Source: JBBIGV01 sp037447335
GTDB taxonomy: Bacteria; Bacteroidota; Ignavibacteria; Ignavibacteriales; Ignavibacteriaceae
Assembly (NCBI GenBank): GCA_037447335.1
Contig: JBBIGV010000018.1
Span: 1 to 51,667 of the forward strand
Reading direction: 5' to 3'
DNA length: 51,667 nt
Shown piece after piece: positions 25,740 to 34,631 of this stretch. The translations under genes were made by a program, and so were the position numbers. How positions within the stretch are numbered: position 1 is the first letter of the stretch; each line of letters starts with the position of its first letter. The notes beneath the pieces were generated by a model, which saw only the letters and a list, made by a program, of their open reading frames with translations, did not search any database and was not told the DNA's origin.

Positions 25740-26879
25740 CTATCTGCTCCTTCTGCCTGAATCGTTACTACTACCGCTATTACCGCTGCCACCGCTTCTG
25801 TTGGGCGGCGGAGATGTATTACCTCTTGGTGTGTTTGTGTTTCCACGGGGAGGCGGGTTATAAGTTCGCTGCGGCGGATTATAGGATTTGGGCGGAGTTG
25901 TCTGTCTTCTCTCTTCTCTTATTCCAGAGTTGTTTGAACCGCTTCTCTTATCACCATCACGTCTTACGTTCGGACTTTTATTTTCGGTTCTTTTTGTTTC
26001 TTCTCTGCGGACATTCGGTCGTTCCTCGCGTCTTACATCTTCTCTTCGAATGTTTGGTCTCTCTTCACGTTTTACGTCATTTCTTCTTATGTTAGTTCGA
26101 TCATCTCTGCGAATAGTCGGTCTTTCTTCTGTCTTGGTTTCATCTCTACGGATTTTAGGCGGGTCTCTTTTAATATCTTCACGCTGGCGCACATTAGATC
26201 TCTCATCAGTTCTTCGGGTATTTTCTCTGGTTCCAACTCTTGTTCTGTCAGTAGTTCCGGTTCTGTCGCGCGATATAGTAGTACGATCTCCGGTTAGCAC
26301 ATTTCTGCTCGTACGAATGTTATCATTATCTGTTAAACGGTCGCGGTTTCTCAAGCCACTTCTTAGCCCGTCATTATTCCTGATTGAGAGCATATCTCTT
26401 GATCTTTCGCGATAAGTTTTTGTTCCGCTCCAGTATCCACCGTGGTAATAGTAATAAGGGTATCCCCAATACCAGGGATTATAAAAAGCGTATGATGGAT
26501 AATAGTGGTAATAGTAGAATGGGCCGCACCAGGGTCTGTACCAGAAAGGATCCCAGCAATAAGGGTCGTAATAGTAAGTAGAAAACCCGATATAAAAGGA
26601 TGGATAATAATGCCAGAAATATCTGCTGTATGAAGGGTAATAACCAATGTAATAAAGCTCAATTATTCTTGTATCTTCTGCATAGTAGCTATCATCCTGG
26701 TAATATTGCTCTTCATCCACATAGCCTGAATCTTCAGCTTCATACTCGTATGATTGCTGCGGCTTTTCCACCTTGGTTCTGTACTTGTACTCCTTCACGG
26801 CAATTTGTGTATAACAGCCGGTGAGTAAAAAAACAAATGCAAGTGAAATTATAATTGACAGAATATTAAACTTTTTCAT
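25740..26879 (-). CDS. Tyr/Trp-rich and Arg-repeat lipoprotein
   Basis: No known family is recognised. It is a lipoprotein (lipobox LTGC, then YT) with a strongly aromatic block of about 75 residues (residues 77-151) dominated by Tyr, Trp, Pro and Phe. A basic, Arg-rich tail (about 158-326) follows, with roughly five copies of a 13-residue unit of the type xxxKREERPNIRR, and then a Pro/Gly/Ser-rich end. I start at the ATG at 26879: AGGAGA (26891-26886) abuts the earlier ATG at 26885 but is six bases from this one. The composition suggests a disordered, sticky surface protein; that role is inference. Confidence 0.62.
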   Translation of the reverse strand: MKKFNILSIIISLAFVFLLTGCYTQIAVKEYKYRTKVEKPQQSYEYEAEDSGYVDEEQYYQDDSYYAEDTRIIELYYIGYYPSYSRYFWHYYPSFYIGFSTYYYDPYCWDPFWYRPWCGPFYYYHYYPSYAFYNPWYWGYPYYYYHGGYWSGTKTYRERSRDMLSIRNNDGLRSGLRNRDRLTDNDNIRTSRNVLTGDRTTISRDRTGTTDRTRVGTRENTRRTDERSNVRQREDIKRDPPKIRRDETKTEERPTIRRDDRTNIRRNDVKREERPNIRREDVRREERPNVRREETKRTENKSPNVRRDGDKRSGSNNSGIREERRQTTPPKSYNPPQRTYNPPPRGNTNTPRGNTSPPPNRSGGSGNSGSSNDSGRRSR

Positions 26880-26885
26880 TTTCAT

Positions 26886-27068
26886 TCTCCTGCTAATATC
26901 TTAAGCAAATATGCGCAAAAATCAAGCCCGATTAAAGGATGAAATAAATCAATTTTTATTAAATTTGGATAACTGCAGTTATTAAAGTGTATACAATACT
27001 ACACTGAGATGTTTACAATTCTCTACAAGAGAAGTTCCCGATATTTGTAAAAAGTTTTATCCGGCTTA
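26886..27068. other. Noncoding gap upstream of the lipoprotein operon
   Basis: These 183 bases hold no ORF. A minus-strand CATATTTG at 26913-26906 resembles a -7 element, but no TTG lies 19-21 bases upstream. I see no terminator for the gene ending at 27069. Confidence 0.35.
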
Positions 27069-27848
27069 TCAGAAAATACTTTTAATATACTCGAGTTTGA
27101 TTGATCTGTCTGCTGAACTTGGACTCCATTTTTTATTAGTGAGCAAATCTCTTAGGTCCACCCCGAGTGTGAATCCTTCCGAAAGTGTAAGCCGTATTCC
27201 AATGTTTAAGTAACCGTTACCCTTGCCAAAATAATCTGTAGTATTATCGTTAAAAGCAAAATCATATTCGCCGATTACGGATAAATTTGAACCAATTGTT
27301 TTTTCAATTCCCACCTTGAGGTTCATGAAATTATCTCCATCGCTGCCCTCAAGAGAATAATTAACTGTTCCATGTAAACTCATATAACCGAGGAATTCAA
27401 AATTTTTACTTACTGCGCCGTAGAAGCCCGAAGATTTAATGGCATATCTACCGGTAGAATCAAAGTACTCGCCTTTACCCTGTGAATCAAATCCGAGGGA
27501 GACAGCCGGCATTGTAACCGATTCATTAATCAATCTGAACCTGAAATTAACACCCGGCCATTTGTACCATCTGGGTGTGCCTGCACCAATAATATTTGCA
27601 CCACCATAAGAAATCCCGAAGCTGATATTGTCGAATACTCCGACTTCCATTTTCATGATAACAACGCCGTCGGGTAATATATCGGAGGTAACACCAACAA
27701 ATCCCTTTTCAAGTATGCCTGCTGTAGACATGTCAATTAGTGATCTGTACTCATATTTAGCTCCTTCGCCCGCAGAGCCTTGTGCGTATAAATAATTCAG
27801 GTTAGAGGCGAGCATTACAAACAGTGCGGACAATAATAGCTTTTTCAT
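27069..27848 (-). CDS. Putative outer-membrane beta-barrel protein
   Basis: This 259-residue protein has a signal peptide (cleavage near YAQG, about residue 23) and alternating hydrophobic/polar strands rich in Gly and aromatic residues (for example DNISFGISYGGANIIG and FNDNTTDYFGKGNGYLNIGIRL), ending in F. No specific family is recognised; it resembles 8- to 12-strand barrels annotated as hypothetical in this group. It is read singly, in the same direction as its neighbours. Confidence 0.6.
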   Translation of the reverse strand: MKKLLLSALFVMLASNLNYLYAQGSAGEGAKYEYRSLIDMSTAGILEKGFVGVTSDILPDGVVIMKMEVGVFDNISFGISYGGANIIGAGTPRWYKWPGVNFRFRLINESVTMPAVSLGFDSQGKGEYFDSTGRYAIKSSGFYGAVSKNFEFLGYMSLHGTVNYSLEGSDGDNFMNLKVGIEKTIGSNLSVIGEYDFAFNDNTTDYFGKGNGYLNIGIRLTLSEGFTLGVDLRDLLTNKKWSPSSADRSIKLEYIKSIF

Positions 27849-27916
27849 ATTTCCTCAGCTAATAGTTGAAATGCAATTTCAATTGTAAAAATAAAAATAA
27901 TTATGAAAACATTTAG

Positions 27917-28306
27917 TTATTTTATTGCAATGTTTAAAATAATCGGTATCTCAACCACCATTGGCAGGGTCGAGTATTTGGACTTAATCTCTATTGCTAC
28001 AATTCCGATTTTATCGCGCACCCTGATCTTTAGTATACCGTTTTCATTATCCTCCTCAATTATATCAATCAGGTCAGCGCCTTCTTTAATATTAAAGTCT
28101 GCAGGTGATGATCTGAATGGAACTTTCCATCCAAAAGCATTTACCGGCACCACCTGTATTTCTGCCACCGACTGATGATCTGCAAACAATATATCGGTGT
28201 TTTTCTCAACAACAACCTCATAGATTTTAAATACATACATATAAAACAGAAGTGTAATAACAACAAGGCTAAGTAATATCACAATTATTAAATTTATCTT
28301 ATTCAT
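27917..28306 (-). CDS. Single-pass membrane protein with Ig-like periplasmic domain
   Basis: This 129-residue protein has one hydrophobic helix at about residues 5-27 and then an all-beta region of about 95 residues that reads like a bacterial Ig-like domain (IQVVPVNAFGWKVPF, then alternating strands). No named family is recognised. It begins three bases after the stop of the ATP-grasp gene, so the two are probably one unit and may act together at the inner membrane. Confidence 0.6.
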   Translation of the reverse strand: MNKINLIIVILLSLVVITLLFYMYVFKIYEVVVEKNTDILFADHQSVAEIQVVPVNAFGWKVPFRSSPADFNIKEGADLIDIIEEDNENGILKIRVRDKIGIVAIEIKSKYSTLPMVVEIPIILNIAIK

Positions 28307-28309
28307 TCT

Positions 28310-29245
28310 TTAGATAATTCTGATTCTCTTTGTGGTTGATTTACGTTTAAATTTTAAAATCATATTCCTGAGGTTATTTATTATCTGTATAATAATATCA
28401 TCCGGCACACCATCTATATGCGCTGATTTGAAACGCATATCACACTGATCATTTACATAATCTATCACAATAATTTTTTTCTTCGTTGTTAAAACCATTT
28501 CAGTTGAAAAAAAATCAAGGTGAGTGATATTTGCAATTTTACGGGTTAATGTATTAAGTCTGTTAAGTTTCAGTGCTTTGCTTTCTTCGGGGGTCATCAT
28601 GTCATAGATATGTGTTTGGTCATCCCACCAGCAGGCAATCGGCTTGCCAAACGCCCAGAAGCATCTGAACCAGGCCCTGCGTCCGTCAATAACCTCCGGA
28701 TAGATTTTCTGCTGAATTAAATATTTATCATTTTCATTTTTCATTCGTTCATTTAAAACCTCTTTAAGAGATTCTGCACCGGTAACAACACCAATCCCAC
28801 CACCGGTAGTATTACAAGGTTTGATAATAAATGGTCTGCCAAGCAGTGCAAGTTCACTAACAGAAATATATATCTCCGACTTCTCCGAGTGAGAGGCTAT
28901 TATAATAGAGTAAGGAACATTCAGCCCTTCTGAAATAAATTTCAAATGCATGCTTGCTTTATCTATTGCGTGCTGAACTTTGTCATAAGGATTAAAGATT
29001 GTTGTTTTTGCTTTTGTTAGTAACTGAGCAAGTGGTTCGAAAGCAGAATCTACATCCGAAGCACGGTCCATGTAAAATCCGAATGATAACTTTTTAAACC
29101 TAACCTGTTCAGTAACCTCTGATATGTTATGTGATTTGATGATGAAAGTAGATATTCCAGCCTGCTGAAGAATTCGTTCAGTAAGATTTATGAAATCTAC
29201 ATCATATTCCCACTCGTAAGACAGAGCTAAATCAAAATATTCCAT
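28310..29245 (-). CDS. ATP-grasp protein of unknown substrate (RimK/glutathione-synthetase-like)
   Basis: This 311-residue protein has ATP-grasp features: the lysine and glycine loop in FIIKPCNTTGGGIGVV (about residues 138-153), RRAWFRCFW, and the Mg ligands near the end of the fold (FFSTEMVL and VIDYVNDQCDMR). ATP-grasp enzymes ligate a carboxylate to an amine or thiol; the substrate cannot be read here. It is the first gene after a strong promoter (29264-29294) and is followed after three bases by a small membrane protein. Confidence 0.75.
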   Translation of the reverse strand: MEYFDLALSYEWEYDVDFINLTERILQQAGISTFIIKSHNISEVTEQVRFKKLSFGFYMDRASDVDSAFEPLAQLLTKAKTTIFNPYDKVQHAIDKASMHLKFISEGLNVPYSIIIASHSEKSEIYISVSELALLGRPFIIKPCNTTGGGIGVVTGAESLKEVLNERMKNENDKYLIQQKIYPEVIDGRRAWFRCFWAFGKPIACWWDDQTHIYDMMTPEESKALKLNRLNTLTRKIANITHLDFFSTEMVLTTKKKIIVIDYVNDQCDMRFKSAHIDGVPDDIIIQIINNLRNMILKFKRKSTTKRIRII

Positions 29246-29263
29246 GACTCAATAATGTTTGCA

Positions 29264-29294
29264 CAAAAATAGACCATACTAAATTTTTAAGCAA
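29264..29294 (-). promoter_or_regulatory. Bacteroidota-type promoter of the ATP-grasp gene
   Basis: On the minus strand TTG (29294-29292) is followed after exactly 20 bases by TATTTTTG (29271-29264), a full match to TAnnTTTG. The leader before the ATG at 29245 would be about 12 bases. Confidence 0.6.
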
Positions 29295-29388
29295 GGTTAT
29301 AAGGCTAATAATTACAGCGAACAGAACAATTTAAATAGGATTTCTTAATAATTTCGTTTACATGATTTAGCCACTTTAACTTAATCCC

Positions 29389-29419
29389 TTGTAATTAACA
29401 ATGTTTAAGGATATATTTT
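29389..29419 (+). promoter_or_regulatory. Bacteroidota-type promoter of the TPR-DUF4292-EnvC unit
   Basis: TTG (29389-29391), 20 bases, then TATATTTT (29412-29419), seven of eight consensus matches. It is back to back with the promoter at 29264-29294 in the divergent gap 29246-29440. Confidence 0.5.
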
Positions 29420-29440
29420 GCGAAAAAGTTTCGATTTTGT

Positions 29441-31252
29441 ATGAATTACAGACTATTAGCTTTAATTCTCCCGGCTTTATTTCTGATTCAGTGTGCTACT
29501 CAGCAAGTAACCTATAATGATACTAATAATGCACACATTTCAGAAGAAGATATAAATCTGATTAAGAAAAAAGCTCTCGAGCACTTCATAAACGGAACGG
29601 TTGCAGAATCCAAGGGCGAATACTCAAATGCAATTCTTGAATTTCAGGATGCACTTCTTCTTGATCCGAATGCAGGAATATATTACGCTATAGCTAAAAA
29701 TTATTACTATTTGCACCGCATACCACTTGCTTTAAAGAACGCTCAGAAAGCTATTGAATTGGACTCGATCAGGAAAGATTATTATGACTTACTTGCGGAT
29801 ATATTTATTTCTGCCCGTCAATATGACTCGGCTGCAGATGCACTAAATAAAATAATTGAACTTGATTCTTCCGATATAGGGGCTTACTACAAATTGGCAC
29901 GCATTTACGAATACTCGCGCCCTTTGAAAGCAATTTCGATCTACAATAAGCTCACTGATTTAATGGGACCCGATTGGACAGTTCTGATCAGAATTGCTGA
30001 ACTGTATGAAAAACTGGGTAATCTTAATGAAGCGGCAAACTCCATACTGGAATTGCTTAGTCTTGATCCCAGCAATACAAGTGTTCAGAAATTACTGATT
30101 GAACTTCATATCAGGAATAAAAATTATGATGATGCATTAAGCTTAATAGATGAAATCCTTGAGCTTACGCCCGATGATCTGGATGCACGTGAGAGAAAAG
30201 CACAAATTCTTCTGGAACAGGATAAATGGGACGCAGCAGGTAAGGAATATTCTTACATATTAAACCAGCCGGATGTATCACTCGATATTAAAGTACGAAT
30301 TGGCGCAGCATACTTTGAGCAGTCGTTCAGAGATTCATTACTGCTGCCTGTTACAAAAGAAATGTTTGAAACGATTGACAGAGATACTACTGACTGGCAG
30401 GTTAAAATGTATCTGGGTGCAATCGCTTTAAATGAAGAGCGGGATTCAACAGCTATAGATTATTTCCACACTGTTACCGAGCTTGCGCCGTGGAATGTGC
30501 AGGGTTGGGTCAGATTAGGCGGATTGTATTTCGACAACAGAAAATACGATGAGGCTGCAACTGTTATGTATAAAGCCATTGAAGCATTTCCTAATGACTT
30601 TGCCGTTAATCTGATACTTGGTTTAGCGCTGGCACAAAAGGATAAGCATGCTGATGCAAAGCCATATTTAAAAAAATCTGTTGAACTTAATCCTGCCGAT
30701 ATAAACGCTCTTTCAGCGTATGGCTACACATTAAGCCAGTTAAAGGAATCAGCAGAATCTATTAAGATCATAAAGCAAGCTCTTCAGATAAATCCGGATA
30801 ATGTTAATTTGCTGGGCACGCTTGGCTTGATTTATAATTCACTTCAGATGTTTGAAGAATGTGACAGTGCATACCAGAGGGCACTTGAACTTGATCCCGA
30901 AAATTCAGTTATCAATAACAATTTTGCTTACTCACTCGCCGAGCGCGGCATTCGTCTTGATGAGGCTCTCGTAATGGCTGAGTTAGCCGTTGAAGCCGAT
31001 CCCCAAAATTCATCTTTTCTTGATACGATAGGATGGGTTTACTATAAGCTTGAAGATTATGAGCAGGCAAAATATTATCTTGAAAAAGCCCTCGAAGCTG
31101 GTGGTGAGCGTGCTGTTATTCTTGATCATTTAGGTGATGTTGTTTTTAAATTAGGTGAAAAGGATAAAGCAATCGAATTCTGGCAGCGGGCGTTTGATCA
31201 GGATACTTCCAAGCACGAAATAAAAACTAAAATTGAAAAAGGTGAACTTTGA
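29441..31252 (+). CDS. TPR-repeat lipoprotein
   Basis: This 603-residue protein has a short signal with a lipobox-like LIQC (Cys18) and then roughly a dozen tetratricopeptide repeats across the rest of the chain (recurrent phrases such as AKNYYYLHRIPLALKNAQKA and AKYYLEKALEAGG). TPR solenoids are protein-binding scaffolds, here facing the periplasm or attached to a membrane. The order TPR protein, DUF4292 protein, M23/EnvC-like protein is a recurring one in Bacteroidota as I know it. The next gene overlaps its stop by four bases. Confidence 0.85.
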   Translation: MNYRLLALILPALFLIQCATQQVTYNDTNNAHISEEDINLIKKKALEHFINGTVAESKGEYSNAILEFQDALLLDPNAGIYYAIAKNYYYLHRIPLALKNAQKAIELDSIRKDYYDLLADIFISARQYDSAADALNKIIELDSSDIGAYYKLARIYEYSRPLKAISIYNKLTDLMGPDWTVLIRIAELYEKLGNLNEAANSILELLSLDPSNTSVQKLLIELHIRNKNYDDALSLIDEILELTPDDLDARERKAQILLEQDKWDAAGKEYSYILNQPDVSLDIKVRIGAAYFEQSFRDSLLLPVTKEMFETIDRDTTDWQVKMYLGAIALNEERDSTAIDYFHTVTELAPWNVQGWVRLGGLYFDNRKYDEAATVMYKAIEAFPNDFAVNLILGLALAQKDKHADAKPYLKKSVELNPADINALSAYGYTLSQLKESAESIKIIKQALQINPDNVNLLGTLGLIYNSLQMFEECDSAYQRALELDPENSVINNNFAYSLAERGIRLDEALVMAELAVEADPQNSSFLDTIGWVYYKLEDYEQAKYYLEKALEAGGERAVILDHLGDVVFKLGEKDKAIEFWQRAFDQDTSKHEIKTKIEKGEL

Positions 31253-32034
31253 AAAATATTATTTTTCTTCTATCAGGACTATTAATCCTGTCTTTGTTTA
31301 ATTCCGGCTGTGTTCCTTCAAAACCTACAGACGATGTTGAACTTCTTCCATCTGAAAGGTTAATTAATCGTCTCGAATCTAACAGAAGAAAAATCCGGAA
31401 CTTTGAAGGTAACGGAACCATTACAGTTAAATCAAGAACACTTGATAACAGCGCTTTGTTCAGAGTTGTTGTGCAGAAACCGGATTCTGTTTATCTGACT
31501 ATACTCGGACCTTTTGGAATTGAACTCGCTCAAGCGCTTGTAACTAAAAATGATTTTATCTTTTACGATGCACTTCGGAATACAGCATACAGAGGTAAAC
31601 CTGATGACCAGGTGCTTAGAGAAATTTTCAAAATTGATCTTGCATTTAACGATTTGATTGATGCTTTTATCGGTGCGGTTAATCTGACTGATAAATTATA
31701 CCGCCCCCCTGCAAAGTATGAGGTTGATTACGATCAGTACATACTCACTTATATTGATTCATTAACTTTTGTCTCTACTATTTATAAAGTTGACATTCGC
31801 CAGCTTGGTCTGAAAGAATATATTTTAAAAGATGGTTACGGTCATACTGTTTTAACAGGTAAATACAGCAGGTTTGAATTAATTGAAAACGTAGCAGTTC
31901 CCTACAGGATTGAAGTTCAAAATGCGAAGGAGAATCAGAGAGTTACAATCGAGTATAAGCGTATTGCAGCAAACAGCAGAAACGTAAGTATTAACTTCAG
32001 ATTACCAACGGACGCATCAATAATTGAATGGTAA
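31249..32034 (+). CDS. DUF4292 lipoprotein (LolB-like)
   Basis: This 261-residue protein has a lipoprotein signal with lipobox FNSGC (Cys21) and matches DUF4292 in layout: a helix with LINRLESNRRKIRNFEGNG, then antiparallel strands. DUF4292 proteins are thought to share the LolA/LolB fold, so a role in lipoprotein handling is possible but is inference. It starts at TTG overlapping the TPR stop (TTGA), and the start is fixed by the signal peptide and by AGGTG a few bases upstream. It overlaps the next gene by seven bases. Confidence 0.75.
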   Translation: MKNIIFLLSGLLILSLFNSGCVPSKPTDDVELLPSERLINRLESNRRKIRNFEGNGTITVKSRTLDNSALFRVVVQKPDSVYLTILGPFGIELAQALVTKNDFIFYDALRNTAYRGKPDDQVLREIFKIDLAFNDLIDAFIGAVNLTDKLYRPPAKYEVDYDQYILTYIDSLTFVSTIYKVDIRQLGLKEYILKDGYGHTVLTGKYSRFELIENVAVPYRIEVQNAKENQRVTIEYKRIAANSRNVSINFRLPTDASIIEW

Positions 32035-33308
32035 ATAAATCTTCATATATCGTATTCATTTTGTTACTAGTACTTTCAGTTAAAGTCTTTCTGCAGCAGA
32101 ATAATCAGATATCCGAAAAACAAACTGAACTTGAACGGCTCAAAACAGAAATATCATCGCTCGAACAGGAGTTGAAAAAGAAAACAGCAAGCGAAAAAGA
32201 ATCATTTGCGGTAATCGAAAATTATAACAAGCAGAATTTTCTTCTTAACAGGGTCATTACAAAACTGAGAGAAGAAGAAAAAATTAAGCAGAATGAGGTT
32301 AACCAGAGTCAGCAGCAAATAAGTTTGCTTGGTGAGGAAATTAAATCACTTCAAAAAAATTATTCCCGTTATCTTGTTGCGATTTACAAATATGGGAGAT
32401 TAAATGAGTGGGCTTCAATTTTTGATTCTGAATCAGTTAGGCAGGCTTTTTTACGATTGAAATACCTGCAGAAATTTTCATCTAAACGCCAGAAAGACCT
32501 TGAAGTTCTTGAATTGCGTATTGCCAAACTTGAGGAAACGAAAGCAAGACTTGATCGCGAGAAAAAAGAAAAAACTATTTTAGCTAATAAGAAAAATGAA
32601 GAAGAAAAACAACTCGTTGTGAAACTCAGTGAAAGAAGAAAAATTCTTAATTCAATTCGCAATGATAAAGCAGCGCTCAGGAAAGAGATAGATGCGAAAA
32701 GACAAGCAGAGCTGCAGATTAAAGCACATATCACAAAACTGATTGAAGAAGCAGAACTAAAAAGAAAACTTGAAGCAGAACGCCTTGCCCGCGAAAAAAA
32801 GCTTGCCGAAAAAACTCCTGATAAAGAACCAGTGACAGAAGTAGTGCAGCCGCATCCTGAAACAACAACATTTGACATTGACCTGTCCACTGCGAATCTT
32901 GCTTCTTTTTCTGTCTTAAAAGGGAAAATGAACTGGCCTATTCACAATGGTAAAATCATCAGAAAATTTGGCGAGAGCAGAAATGCAAAATTAAATACAG
33001 TTACTATTAATTACGGCGTTGATATTAAAGCTGCCGGTGATTTAAATGTCAAATCTGTTGCAGAAGGAATTGTATCCGTTATTGATTGGATACCCGGATA
33101 TGGAAGTGTGATAATAATTACTCACAAAGAAGACTACCGGACAGTTTACAGCCACCTGGCAGAAATTTTTGTAAAAGAAGGGAATCGTGTTAAACAGGGA
33201 AGTGTGATCGCTAAAGTAGGAGAGAGCCTCGATGGATTCGTCCTGCACTTTGAGATCTGGAATTCGCGTAACAATCAGAATCCCGAAATCTGGCTTGCAA
33301 GAAAATAA
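32028..33308 (+). CDS. EnvC-like murein hydrolase activator (degenerate M23/LytM domain)
   Basis: The 426-residue protein has an N-terminal signal/anchor, a long coiled coil (about residues 20-255) rich in Glu and Lys, and a C-terminal LytM domain (about 300-426). The metal ligands of active M23 peptidases are lost: HxxxD reads NYGVD and HxH reads VLHFEI. This is the pattern of EnvC-type proteins, which activate amidases at the septum instead of cutting peptidoglycan. No amidase gene is in the window. It overlaps the DUF4292 gene by seven bases. Confidence 0.85.
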   Translation: MVNKSSYIVFILLLVLSVKVFLQQNNQISEKQTELERLKTEISSLEQELKKKTASEKESFAVIENYNKQNFLLNRVITKLREEEKIKQNEVNQSQQQISLLGEEIKSLQKNYSRYLVAIYKYGRLNEWASIFDSESVRQAFLRLKYLQKFSSKRQKDLEVLELRIAKLEETKARLDREKKEKTILANKKNEEEKQLVVKLSERRKILNSIRNDKAALRKEIDAKRQAELQIKAHITKLIEEAELKRKLEAERLAREKKLAEKTPDKEPVTEVVQPHPETTTFDIDLSTANLASFSVLKGKMNWPIHNGKIIRKFGESRNAKLNTVTINYGVDIKAAGDLNVKSVAEGIVSVIDWIPGYGSVIIITHKEDYRTVYSHLAEIFVKEGNRVKQGSVIAKVGESLDGFVLHFEIWNSRNNQNPEIWLARK

Positions 33309-33329
33309 AGCACAGACAGCCGCAATCAG

Positions 33330-34631
33330 ATGATATTTGCATCAGAAAATTTCAGAAGAATACTCAGGAATTTTCTTTCTATTAATCTGTTACAGGTTTC
33401 CAATTATATTATTCCCCTGATAATTCTTCCTTATATTGTTCGTGTTTTTGGTGTTGAAAAATTTGGGCTGGTCAGTATAGTTCAGGCTTTCACTATGTAT
33501 TTTGTGAGTATTGCAGAGTATGGATTTACTTTAGTGGCTGTGCGTGAAATAGCCGCATCAAAAGCTGATAAACAGAAATTGACAACTATTTTCAGTTCTG
33601 TAATTCTGCTCAGGGTAGTTCTTGCATTCTTTTGCATAGCGATCATTACAATGCTGGTTTTCAATATCGGATACCTGTCGGCAAACTATGAATTATACCT
33701 GTTTGCGGCGGGTATAATTTTGGGTTCAGCCATGTTTCCTGAATTTTTCTTTCAGGGAATTGAGCGAATGGGATTTATCACTGTTATAACTGTTTCAATG
33801 AGAATACTATTTATCGGGGCAATGTTTCTCTTCATTCACACGCCGGAAGATTATAAGCTGTATATAGTGCTGCTCTCAATTACACAATTATTAATCGGGG
33901 TTACAGGAATAATTGTATCTGTATTTTTATTTAAAGCCGGGTTCACAATCCCTCAATTACAAACTTTAAAAGAATACATCAGAAGAGGTTTCACGGTCTT
34001 CTCATCTAAAGTTGGTATAAGTATTTATACACATTCGCCTGTATTTATTCTTGGTATATTTGCAGGTGAAACTGCAGCCGGTATTTTTTCAGCAGCAGAT
34101 AAAATAAGAATTGCACTGCAGGGAATTGTTGTTAATCTTGCAAACAGCAGCTATCCCGCTGCGGTAAGGGTTCTTAATGAGGGAAAGCAAAAGTTTTCTC
34201 ATTTTATTAAAAATATTCTGACTATGTCCGTAATGATCGGTATAATCTTATTTGCTGTAATGTATTTCTTCTCTGATTTGATTGTTGGAGTTTTACTCGG
34301 AAGCAATTTTGCCGAAAGCGCCGGCTTACTGAGAATTTTATCTTTACTTATGGTACTAATTTCTGTTGGACTCGTATTTTCAATTCTTACTGTACTTGCC
34401 TCCGGCAGAGACAACCTTTTCAGGAATATAATTTTTATCGGACTTGTTATTCAGCTTATTCTGTTATTTGCGCTGATTCCACCACTAAAAGCTGCCGGCG
34501 CAGCGATCTCGATAGTTATAATGGAGTTTGTGATTATGCTTCTCTTTATTTATGTCTCAAAGAAGAAAATTTTTTCTGAGTTGAATTTATATGAAACCCC
34601 TGGTTACAGTATTGATGACAACATACAATAG
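33330..34631 (+). CDS. Wzx-type polysaccharide flippase (MOP superfamily)
   Basis: This 433-residue integral membrane protein has about twelve to fourteen hydrophobic helices and begins with the family-typical NFLSINLLQVSNYIIPLIIL and PYIVRVFGVEKFGLVS. It would flip lipid-linked oligosaccharide across the inner membrane. It is 21 bases after the EnvC-like gene and opens a run of glycosyltransferases; its end overlaps the GT2 gene by 41 bases. No Wzy polymerase or chain-length regulator is visible nearby. Confidence 0.88.
   Translation: MIFASENFRRILRNFLSINLLQVSNYIIPLIILPYIVRVFGVEKFGLVSIVQAFTMYFVSIAEYGFTLVAVREIAASKADKQKLTTIFSSVILLRVVLAFFCIAIITMLVFNIGYLSANYELYLFAAGIILGSAMFPEFFFQGIERMGFITVITVSMRILFIGAMFLFIHTPEDYKLYIVLLSITQLLIGVTGIIVSVFLFKAGFTIPQLQTLKEYIRRGFTVFSSKVGISIYTHSPVFILGIFAGETAAGIFSAADKIRIALQGIVVNLANSSYPAAVRVLNEGKQKFSHFIKNILTMSVMIGIILFAVMYFFSDLIVGVLLGSNFAESAGLLRILSLLMVLISVGLVFSILTVLASGRDNLFRNIIFIGLVIQLILLFALIPPLKAAGAAISIVIMEFVIMLLFIYVSKKKIFSELNLYETPGYSIDDNIQ

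Noticed and set aside
25888..26415. A 175-codon plus-strand open frame opposite the Arg-rich lipoprotein
   Set aside because: It is the antisense of a low-complexity Arg repeat; the translation is Ser/Leu/Arg-rich without any domain, and the minus-strand gene has a lipoprotein signal and ribosome-binding site.
27866..27882. AT-rich inverted repeat TTGAAAT/ATTTCAA just upstream of the barrel gene at 27848
   Set aside because: A 7-bp AT-rich stem with a three-base loop can arise by chance in this composition; it could be an operator but has no supporting second site.
32384..32890. A 168-codon minus-strand open frame opposite the EnvC-like coiled coil
   Set aside because: It is Ser/Phe-rich antisense of Lys/Glu-rich coiled-coil codons; no family features.
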